The notes below the pieces were generated by a model. It saw nothing but the letters and a program-made list of their open reading frames with translations, was not told the DNA's origin and searched no databases. A stretch of 64,000 nucleotides of DNA from Sesamum alatum (Eukaryota > Streptophyta > Magnoliopsida > Lamiales > Pedaliaceae), in contig JACGWO010000001.1 in NCBI GenBank assembly GCA_034509735.1, forward strand, positions 33,669,966 through 33,733,965. The letters run 5' to 3'. Each line of letters starts with the position of its first letter. The first letter of the stretch is position 1. Made by a program: the position numbers and the translations under genes. Positions 55,928 to 64,000 of this stretch are shown in pieces.

Positions 55928-56158
55928 GAGTTAAATGCATTTTGTCCCCTGTGTTAACTAAAAAGAGAAATTAACTCCATTTAAAAAAATAACTAACAAT
56001 TTATCTTTTTGTGTTATTCAAAATGCAGCAAACAACCCCCTCACAGAGGGTTTTCTGCTTCATTTTTTAAAATATAGGGAATAAATTACTATTTATTTTT
56101 TCATAGAGGTTTTTTTTGCACATTTTGCATATCACAAGGGGGTAATTGTATTTTTCCA
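55928..56158. mobile_element. Mutator-like MITE, 231 bp, fold-back
   Basis: The two halves are inverted repeats almost to the centre: GAGTTAAATGCATTTTGTCCCC on the left pairs with the complement of ACCCCCTTGTGATATGC-like sequence on the right, and CCCCCTCACAGAGGG lies at the middle. A perfect 9 bp direct repeat TTCTATTCT flanks it (55919-55927 and 56159-56167). Its TIR words (AATGCATTTTG, AATTTATC) resemble those of the element at 53769-55091, so the two are probably related. Confidence 0.82.
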
Positions 56159-56178
56159 TTCTATTCTCTATACGAATA

Positions 56179-57000
56179 TTGAGTGCGAAAAAATTTTATT
56201 TTTGATCACATAACTTAAGTTTTATGCACTTTTGATCTCAATAATTGTGGGAATTTTACTTAAGGATAATAAATTATATTTTTTCTCATTTCTCGTCCAT
56301 CCGTTAAATATTTGACGTAAATGGTCATGTGTTACTTACGTGGCCGTCAAATTAGGATGTTTTGAAGAAAATGCTGGCATATAAGAGGTACATGTTTCGT
56401 TTTTGGAGAAATTATAATTGGTGGTTTTGGCAAAAGAGATAAAAAAAAACAAAAAAACAAAAAAAAACAAAAATAAGGCTCCCACCATTTGGGTTCTTCC
56501 AAATTCGTAAGAATTGAGCTTCAAGCCGAAAATATGGCTTGACCTAGTGATTCAACTATTGCGGGGATCAACTATCATGTGTTATTGTGGTAAAAAAACG
56601 TTAAAGGTGAGATTTACAAAAAAAAAAAAAAAAAGAAAAAAAAGAAGGAATTGGTTCTTCTTTGATCCTCGATTGGCAAAATTTGGTTCTTCTTCGATTC
56701 TCCAGTTGTTAGAGATTAAAATGTAATTGAGATGTGAGATTCGCAAGAAAAAAAGAAAAGGCTCAAAATAGGGGCTTTTTCTAGAGAGATTCGGAGAAAA
56801 TGGATTAGGGCTTTAGGGAGTTTATTGGCTTCAAACACGAAGCATGTGCCTCTCACATGCCAAAATTCCCTTCAAAACGTCCACTTTACGTAGTTGTTTT
56901 TGTAAAATATTTAACGGTAAGACGAAAAATAAAAAAAAATTGTAAGTTATTATCCTTAACTTGGGATTCTTGTAATCACGACAAATAGCACCAAGTACAA
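56179..57000. mobile_element. Long-TIR DNA element, 822 bp, probably Mutator-like
   Basis: Left arm 56179-56415 and right arm about 56790-57000 are imperfect inverted repeats of over 200 bp. Recognisable pairs are TTAAGGATAATAA with its complement near 56955, CCGTTAAATATTT with its complement near 56912, and GAGG(T/C)ACATG(T/C)TTCGT with its complement near 56840. Flanks TACGAATA (56171-56178) and TATGAATA (57001-57008) form an 8 bp duplication with one change. The interior is A-rich (runs at 56441-56475 and 56620-56645) and has no coding content. Confidence 0.75.
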
Positions 57001-57008
57001 TATGAATA

Positions 57009-57460
57009 TCGTAGTTCGTCGCTAAATGTTGACAAAATATTTGTTACAGCCATTGAATCGCAAAACCTGTCACAGATTTGGTGTGAGACAATTCCGTCGC
57101 AAACTATCGATAACTCTGTCACTAAATATAGCTCACCCCATTTTCAGATGGACTTTGCGATGGATAACTATCATCAGTAATTTGTGATGATTTTACGGTG
57201 GGGGGATGCACATGGGATATTAGGTGATAATAATTTTTATCTTACTATATATTCATTGATGACAAAAATTACACATAAAGTTTCACTATAGACAATTAGT
57301 GTCACATCTATAGACAAATAAATTTTGCGCCCAATCAAATGACGACAAGTAGAAAATATATATTATTTATCAATTATATTCCCTTTTTCTATTTATATTT
57401 TGGAATTTACTAAATTAATTTCAAGTATAAATAGTTAAATTAATTGATATTTTAATATAT
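57009..57460. other. AT-rich sequence with short GTCGC/GTCAC repeats
   Basis: About 57010-57200 repeats short words such as CGTCGC, TGTCAC and GCGATGG in both directions, somewhat like the subterminal regions of CACTA transposons. I cannot find a CACTA terminus. No open frame of note. Confidence 0.4.
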
Positions 57461-57697
57461 ATATTTCGTCATCAAATCAACGGCCGACACGTGTCAAATT
57501 GAGGTCTTTCGGCCAATCAAATCAAGACAAATATTTCACATATTATCTTTTTAAAAAATACAAAAATTAAAGAGATAATATCGAAATTGGCCAATCATGT
57601 CTTCCCAAATATTTAATGTATTGATCTCTTAAATTAAAATAAAGACATAATACAAAATAAGTGTTCAAGTTCACCACAATTCTGTCTCTTTGACAGC

Positions 57698-57705
57698 TAT
57701 ATAAA
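57698..57705 (+). promoter_or_regulatory. TATA box of the element F LTR
   Basis: TATATAAA followed by GGGG, about 455 bases before the LTR end. Confidence 0.6.
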
Positions 57706-58165
57706 GGGGTCCTTCGAATTCATTTAGAACACACAGACACACAATTGAAGATACAAGCAAGAGAGCATTCAAGGAGTCCTGAAATCCTCTCAAGCGCAAA
57801 TCAAGGAAGATCCACAGCGTTCTAGGCAAGATTCAAGGCGTTCGTCGCGAAAATCGATCAAAATCAGCGTTTAATTTGACAAGAAGTCTGAAGACTGGTG
57901 AATTAACGTTATGAAGACAGAAGTCCACCTTGGCGGAAGATCAAAGTCTCAAATCCACCAAGAAATATCCAAAATTCAAAGGAGATCAAACGTCGAGTTT
58001 CACCTCCCACGTTGCCCACGTCAAAGATCACGTTCTTGAAGAGAAGATCAGAGGTTTCAAGTAGAGATTTCGCACCCATAAATACTCCAATCAAATTCAA
58101 GAATTTATTTACAATATTTTCTTGTTTCAATAAATTCAGGAACATGAAAATCTATTTACAAATTT

Positions 58166-58184
58166 TGGCACGCCCAGTGGGACC
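58166..58184 (+). other. Primer-binding site of element F
   Basis: TGGCACGCCCAGTGGGACC, five bases after the LTR end. Confidence 0.72.
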
Positions 58185-58308
58185 TCTCTACCTCTCATCT
58201 CTTCCCTTCGACAGAATCTGAAGTATTTCGATGGACACTCAAGGAAACGTTGTGAAAACAGTGAATTCCAAACTCGCCACATCAAGGTCTTCAAGTTCAA
58301 GTACCAAG

Positions 58309-60368
58309 TGTGACGCCCACAAATTTTTATTCATAATTATGGGCTTAATTGGTAATTATTTAAGAAAATTTAGTTAATTAGTAGATATATTATAAATTAA
58401 ATTGTGATCATATTAAGACTTGAACGGAGTGAATTGGAGCTTTATATAATATTTGGGAGTAAATTATATTAATTAAAAAAATTAAAAAGGACGTAATGGG
58501 TATTTTGAAAATGTTTATTAAAGCTCAAAAAAAATAGAAAAGGTTGGATAAAGATGGGTGCTGACGCACCCATCAATCTACTTTCTATAAACACACACAC
58601 TATTAATTTAAAACACATACTAAACACACACAAGTTTAACAGAGTTCGGCGAGAAAAATTCGGTAAGAAATAATTTTAAATTTAATTAATTTTAATTTAT
58701 ATAATTATATTATTTAATAAGTACATTTATTAAATGTTATTTATACTCTTTGATTTAGTGTTTAACCAGAAAAATTTATGAATTTGAGTATTTATAATTT
58801 GTGTCTGGTTAAATGTCTCAATTGAATTAGGGATGTTATAATTAATGGCTTAAACTGCTTAAATTACTAGAATTAATAATTTCTATAATTGATTGGCTTA
58901 GTTTAATCGGGTTGAAAATTTTATTTGAGAAATATTATAGAATATAATTGAAAATGTTATATTTAGTGAAGATAAGTATATTTTGAGATAAATATAATTC
59001 AAGAATTGTTATTATGAATGGTAGCTATAATAGAATGAGGAGTTTAATGAAATATTGAGATATTGGTGAAAAATATATATAATTATTATTTAATATTATA
59101 TTTAGAAATTACGATACTTTTGATATGTTGATTATATGCATTATAACTTATTATAGGATAAGGGGGATAAGGGGGATAAGGTGAATGATTGAGCAACTCC
59201 CTACATACAGTTAGATCGTTGTAAGTCGAGGTAAGTAAATAATTAGTACTACTTATATATGTTCTTTATTTCTATTAGTGTGTACATAAATAATTAGTAT
59301 TATCTATATATGTTTCACTTCTTGTGATATTACTTTTATGTGAGCCGATGATTCGTGCTAGCACTAATATATTTTGAACTGTACGAGTGGTTGATGATTA
59401 ATTTCAATGATTATGTCGTGAAAGTGAAATGAGAAAACCTATTGAGATATGTTATGTGCTTGTACGTGAAATACGCTACTATGTGGTTTTATGTGGCTAG
59501 TTGGCTTACAAGAACGGTGATATGTGGAATTGAGAGAGTGATGGAAATCAAATGTAATTATAATATGAATACCCCTTGATGCTGTTGAATAGCCTATGTG
59601 GCAAAATGAAATAAAAAGAGCTATGATGCGATATGAAAGAGTTATGATGCGATGTGAAAAGAGCTATGATGCGAAATAAAAAGAGCTTTGATGCGAAATG
59701 AGATTGATGAGCCTGTGTGGCATACCAAGGGGATTCATGTATATATATATGAATGAATAGTGAGGTTGAGTTGGTGGAGAAAAATACTATATCACCTTTC
59801 TGGTAAGCCAACTAGGAAAAGACAAGTTTGATTGGTTGTCGTATTATGGGATGACTACGTGGAGTAAAGAAATGAAATGTGCTTGATTAAGTTGATTATA
59901 TTTTATATACGTTGCTTGTTCTTGTCTTGTTGATATAATTGAGGTGCGTGTATAGTGGTACCGGTTATTTACTTATTGAGTTGCAGGCTCATCCCTCTGC
60001 TAATAATTTGAGATGTAGATTTTGTTGTGCCTACTCACGACAGTTAGGTCCACATTTTGCATTCCAGTCAGGTCGGGCCAGTATGCAGTTTTCTCCTCAT
60101 TGTAAATAGAAATAGAAGTCTCATTTTGAATTAAAAGCGATAATAGCATGTAAACTAATTATAATAGTCCCATTTTTTGTCGTACTTGATATATGTATAT
60201 ATGATCTTGCGGATGAGATATTAAATATTCTTGTTGTGATGATGAGAGTATGCGTATATATACTCAACAGGAACTAGATTATGTGGTTAATTATACATAT
60301 AATCAAGGTTTACATTAAGTGTGATATTTAGGGAAGATATAGTCGTAGTGCCGTTAGAGGGTGCTACA
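58309..60368 (+). mobile_element. 5' LTR of element G (2060 bp)
   Basis: TGTGACGCCCAC at the start and GGTGCTACA at the end, next to TTTGG and the PBS. AT-rich, with the minisatellite at 59618-59702 and a GGGGGATAA duplication near 59160-59180. The 3' partner is outside the window, so the ends rest on the motifs and the PBS position. Confidence 0.85.
59618..59702 (+). repeat. Four-unit 21-22 bp minisatellite in the G LTR
   Basis: GAGCTATGATGCGATATGAAA and three variants start at 59618, 59639, 59661 and 59683. The copies have diverged by one to four bases. Confidence 0.82.
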
Positions 60369-60373
60369 TTTGG

Positions 60374-60385
60374 TGGTATCAGAGC
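60374..60385 (+). other. Primer-binding site (iMet-tRNA type) of element G
   Basis: TGGTATCAGAGC, five bases after the LTR end. Confidence 0.88.
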
Positions 60386-60479
60386 AGGGATTAGATTCTC
60401 TGGGGTTATTTGATAATATGTGGTATTATACTTAACATATATATTATGAGTCTAATTATACATATGCATTTCATATAGG

Positions 60480-61880
60480 ATGGAAGCGTCAGGTGAAAAC
60501 GCTGCTGGCCCAACTGAGTCATTAGAGTCTGTACAGGGTCATGATCATGCATCTGAACATCAGGGGTTAGAAGCCCAGAATAGAAACGTTCCCCAACCAG
60601 AAGTAAATCCTTTTATGCAATAATTCCTAGAGTTTATGCACAGGATAGCTCCACAACCACAACCCCAACCCCGACCACAAGAGGTAGTTATTGATAAAAA
60701 CTATGAGATAGTTAGAAGGCAGGGTGCGAAGGTATTTGCTGGTACAACTGATCCTGCAGAAGCAGAAGAGTGGTTGAGAAATACGGAAAGAGTTTTAGAT
60801 CGAATTGAATGCACTTCTGAATAAAAATTGAGGTATGCGGTGTCTTTATTGGAGAAAGATGCGTTGGATTGGTGGGAAACTGTTCCAGGGAGTAGGAATC
60901 GACCAATCACTTTAACATGGAATAATATCTTAAGGGAATTTGCTAAGAGATACACTCCACCGGTCTACAGAAACCGTAAGAAAGTTGAATTTCTAGAATT
61001 AAAGCAGAATGATTTGTCTATTGCCGAATACGAGCTACAATTTGTGAGGCTATCCAAGTATGCTCCAGAAGAGGTAAGTACTGATGAATTGAGGAGAGAC
61101 AGATTTGAAAGAGGCCTGAGGCTTGAGATAAGAGAGAAGATAGCAATCAAACCTCCGAGTTACAGTGCACTTCTAGAAGCAGCATTGAGAGCTGAAGAGA
61201 CATCCATACAAAGGAACTCTGCTGAAGCTAAACGAAAGAAGTGGACAGGTAATCCTAACTTTACAGGTGGACCAAGCGGTGCAATTTCTTTTAAGAGTTC
61301 TGGTTTTCAGAGAGGTGGGTACAGAGGCCGAGGAATGAGTCAAACTAATAGGTCTCCATCAGTGTCGTCAAGTAGAGGCGGGTCAACCTCAGTCGGATTT
61401 GGGGGAAGACAAAGTCCACCCAGATCGTTTAGTGGAAGGTCTATTCCCTCGTGCACGAATTGCGGTAGGAAACACACCGGTGAATGTTGGGGAGTCCATT
61501 CAATCGTGTGCTATCATTGTCACCAACCGGGGCATATTGTCAAGGATTGTCCTACGTGGAGAGTTGACGCCAGTGGATCCCAGATTTCAGGACCAAGTAG
61601 TGTGGGGGAAAATTTGCAACGGATTAGTACAAGTATAGGGCGAGGCAGAGGTGGTCGAGGTAGCGGGACTATTCCTACAACATCGACTCGACATAGTAGT
61701 CAATCTCAGCCACAAGCAAGGGTGTATGCCATCACCAGGGAACAAGCTCCTACTGCACCTGAGGTTATTACTGGTTCCTTTTCTATTTGCAATTCTGGTG
61801 CGCATGTGTTAATTGGTCCAGGATCTACTTGTTCATTTATATCACCTGATTTTGCATCACGTGTGCATGCTAGTAAGTAA
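60480..61880 (+). pseudogene. Element G gag and start of protease, broken by TAA codons
   Basis: ATG at 60480 (MEASGENAAG). In one and the same frame there are TAA stops at 60621-60623, 60822-60824 and 61878-61880. The gag domain lies in between: AEEWLRNTERVLD, DALDWWETVPG, WNNILREFAKRYTPPVYR and LRLEIREKIA. A basic Ser/Gly/Arg-rich stretch follows, then two zinc-binding motifs: CTNCGRKHTGEC (about 61449-61485) and CYHCHQPGHIVKDC (about 61510-61551). The protease region at about 61785-61850 reads LIGPGSTCSFIS, where this family normally has an Asp-Ser-Gly triad, so the catalytic Asp is gone. Confidence 0.9.
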
Positions 61881-61883
61881 CAG

Positions 61884-62267
61884 TTGGGGCATAACTTATG
61901 TGTATCTATGCCTGCTGGTGGGGTTATATTTGTTAATACCGTTGTGAGATCTTGTCCAATAGTAGTGGATAGTATCACACTATATGCAGATTTGGTTGTG
62001 ATAAACCTTAGGGAGTTTGATGTTATCCTATGGATGGATTGGTTATCTAGTAATCATGCTTTGGTGGACTGTCCAACAAAAGAGGTGGCTGTAGAAATCA
62101 ATGGGCAAATGAAGACGGTTATAGTGGGAGAAAGAAAAATTATACCTAACTGCTTAATTTCTGCTGTGACTGCTTTTAATTTAATTAAAGAAGGGTGTGA
62201 AGCATATCTAGCTAGTATACGTGATACTACGAAGGTCAGTCCGGGTGTGTGTCAGATATTCCAGTAG
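61884..62267 (+). pseudogene. Element G protease C-terminal part and linker to RT
   Basis: The same frame as gag continues after the third TAA: the protease flap region, then LREFDVILWMDWLSSNHALVDC (normally ILGMDWL in this family), then the spacer KTVIVGERK... It ends at TAG 62265-62267 because of a one-base shift around 62240-62260; RT continues in another frame from 62249. Confidence 0.86.
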
Positions 62268-62992
62268 TTAGGGAATTTCCTGATGTTTTTCCAGAAGAAT
62301 TACCTGGGTTACCACCTCATCGAGAAGTGGATTTTGAAATAGAAACTATTCCTGGGGCCGCACCTATTCCGATTGGACCATATAGAATGGCTCCACTTGA
62401 ACTGAAAGAATTAAAGAAGCAATTAGAAGAATTACTCGATAAGGGGTTTATACGACCAAGTATTTCGCCTTGGGGAGCACCAGTATTATTCGTAAAGAAG
62501 AAGGATGGGAGTATGAGATTATGTGTTGATTATAGACAGTTGAATCGGATTACAATTAAGAACAAGTATCCTCTGCCACGGATAGATGATCTACTTGACC
62601 AACTGAAGGGTGCAACAGTGTTTTCTAAAATTGATTTGAGATCAGGTTATTGGCAACTGCGGATTGAAGAAGGATCTATTCCAAATACAGCTTTTCGAAC
62701 CAGGTATGGCCATTATGAATTTGTTGTTATGCCATTTGGGTTAACAAATGCCCCTGCCGCTTTCATGTCGTTGATGAACAAAACCTTACAGCCATTCCTT
62801 GATCAATTTGTGATTGTGTTTATTGATGAAATTCTGATATACTCTAGTAGTCACGGGGAACATGAACAACATTTAAGGACAGTTTTACAAATTTTGAGAG
62901 AAAAACAACTGTATGCTAAATTTAGCAAATGTGAATTTTGGATGGAGGAGATTGCTTTCTTAGGGCATGTTGTTTCGAAACAAGGGGTATAA
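62249..62992 (+). pseudogene. Element G reverse transcriptase core, catalytic box FIDE
   Basis: In order: [54 protein letters not shown], the first catalytic Asp in [11 protein letters not shown] (D129), [13 protein letters not shown], and FIDE at 191-194 where gypsy RTs have FIDD. The change at codon 62828-62830 (GAA) replaces the last catalytic Asp. [16 protein letters not shown] follows, then TAA at 62990-62992, after which the frame goes on unbroken. Confidence 0.91.
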
Positions 62993-64000
62993 CCTGATCC
63001 GACAAAAGTTAAGGCTATTTTGAAGTGGGAGCCACCTAAAAATGCATCGGAAGTTTGCAGTTTTCTAGGATTGGCTGGGTATTATAGAAGATTTGTGAAA
63101 GATTTCTCTGTGATTGCGAGACCCCCGACGAATCTGTTAAAGAAGAATGCACCATTCAATTGGAATGACATGTGTGATAAGAGTTTTGAAGAGTTGAAGA
63201 AAAGACTTACCTCAGCACCTATTCTTGCATTGCCATCTGGAAATGGAGGATATGTGGTATATACTGATGCTTCACGGCAAGGACTCGGATGTGTTTTGAT
63301 GCAACATGGAAGGGTTATAGCTTATGCTTCGAGGCAGTTGAGGCTGCATGAATTGAACTATCCGACCCATGATCTGGAACTGGCAGCGATTGTGCATGCA
63401 TTGAAAATCTGGAGGCATTATCTGTATGGAAAGACATTTCAAATATTTACAGATCATAAAAGTTTAAAATATATTCCAACGCAGAAAGAGTTGAATTTGA
63501 GGCAAAGAAGATGGATCGAGTTATTTAAGGACTATGATTGTACTATTGATTATTACCCCGGAAAGGCAAATGTAGTTGCAGATGCTTTGAGTAGAAAGAC
63601 GGTGGACCAACTAGCAGGTATGAGTTGCTATAATGTGGAGTATTTAGCTGCCTTCAGGGCAATGAATGTGAGTTTTAGTGTTGGTGATGATCTTTTACTT
63701 GCCACTCTTCAAGTGAAGCCCTCCCTTAGGGATAAAGTTAAGAATGCACAGAATAGTGATCGGTACTTGCAGAAAATGAAAGTCAAGGCACAAGAAGGAA
63801 AGAACGATCAATATGTAATACAGGAAGATGGTATGTTATTAAATGGGAAGCGTATGTGTGTGCCGAATGTAGAGGAATTGAGAACGGAGATTATGCACGA
63901 GGCGCACTATGCACCGTATGCTATGCATCCTGGCAGTACCAAGATGTATCGAGATTTGAGACCCTACTATTGGTCGCTAACCATGAAGAAAGATGTTGTA
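62993..64000 (+). pseudogene. Element G RT connection, RNase H and integrase start (continues beyond window)
   Basis: Open for 336 codons to the window edge. RT thumb segment ([16 protein letters not shown]), then RNase H with D in [11 protein letters not shown] in [19 protein letters not shown] and D in [10 protein letters not shown], all intact. [29 protein letters not shown] follows. The integrase zinc domain starts with [15 protein letters not shown] just before the edge; its core and any chromodomain are outside. Confidence 0.91.

Larger units (their letters stand above)
57461..58308 (+). mobile_element. 5' end of LTR element F (LTR 3' part, PBS, gag start), cut by element G
   Basis: A promoter-like TATATAAA at 57698-57705 is followed by a transcribed-type, CT/CAAG-rich stretch, an LTR end CTATTTACA at 58160 and the PBS TGGCACGCCCAGTGGGACC at 58166-58184, a form seen in plant gypsy elements. 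An ATG at 58231 starts a Ser-rich reading frame (MDTQGNVVK...) that is cut after 26 codons by the LTR of element G at 58309. The LTR start was not found; 57461 is only where the upstream repeats end. Confidence 0.7.
58309..64000 (+). mobile_element. Ty3/gypsy element G (probably chromovirus type), right end off the window
   Basis: 5' LTR 58309-60368, PBS 60374-60385, gag-pol from 60480 to beyond 64000. The order PR-RT-RNaseH-integrase marks it as gypsy. LTR ends TGTGACGCCC...GGTGCTACA, the TTTGGTGGTATCAGAGC junction and a gag with a CX2C...knuckle pair resemble plant Tekay/Del chromoviruses; the chromodomain would lie beyond the edge, so this is not proven. It interrupts the gag start of element F; the candidate TSD is CCAAG (58304-58308), untestable here. 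Confidence 0.9.

Noticed and set aside
58309..64000. Element G as an integrated pararetrovirus (caulimovirid)
   Set aside because: It has an LTR, a primer site at the LTR edge, and the start of an integrase domain after RNase H; no movement-protein motif is seen.

Overview
This is plant nuclear DNA, almost certainly a heterochromatic or intergenic block of a flowering plant. No host gene, structural RNA or CRISPR array was found. Nearly everything is LTR retrotransposon, with a short cluster of terminal-inverted-repeat DNA elements near 53.8-57.0 kb. Primer-binding sites resembling initiator-tRNA-Met (TGGTATCAGAGC type) and Asp-tRNA (TGGCGCC type), Ty1/copia (Pseudoviridae-like) and Ty3/gypsy (Metaviridae-like) protein motifs, and Mutator-like elements with 8-10 bp target duplications support a plant source. 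I cannot name the species.

The first 52 kb is a stack of insertions that can be unpicked from exact target-site duplications (TSDs). The base is an Athila-like gypsy element on the minus strand (5' LTR about 50612-51951, PBS 50588-50605, gag 49523-50430 continuing at 14932-15551). Its gag is cut twice. Copia element C (minus strand, 15552-49517, TSD AATGA) splits the gag zinc knuckle. Copia element A0 (minus strand, 5' LTR 167-14931, body off the left edge) cuts the gag further downstream. A0's LTR was hit by a solo LTR of family B (1401-3398, TSD CGTGT) and by full-length copia A1 (4016-14539, plus, TSD GATCG). Element C was hit by full-length copia B1 (21214-35951, plus, TSD TGAAC), by B2 (39167-49135, minus, TSD TATTG), and by a family A LTR (36378-38607) whose flanks do not match. 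B1 in turn carries in its GC-rich leader a non-coding LTR element D (23500-28206, minus, TSD CGCGG/TGCGG).

From 51.9 to 53.7 kb lies a truncated Tat-like gypsy (LTR end, PBS, gag). Then come three elements with long inverted repeats: 53769-55091 (TSD ATCATTTAAT), 55928-56158 (TSD TTCTATTCT) and 56179-57000 (TSD TACGAATA/TATGAATA). About 57.5-58.3 kb holds the start of another LTR element F (TATA box, LTR end, PBS, first gag codons). It is cut by gypsy element G (58309 to beyond the window), which has a 2.06 kb LTR, a PBS, gag with two zinc knuckles, protease, RT, RNase H and the start of integrase.

All polyproteins are broken by stops, frameshifts or deletions, and several key catalytic residues are changed, so no element here looks autonomous. 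The copia families A, B and C are sisters: they share the LTR start, several LTR blocks, the iMet PBS, a long leader and a closely similar polyprotein. Points of most interest are the reconstructable insertion history, an LTR dyad whose two halves co-vary between families, paired palindromes and a CG-dinucleotide-rich block in the leaders, an in-frame duplication of the integrase zinc domain in B1, the coding-free element D, and an LTR probably left by recombination between two different insertions.
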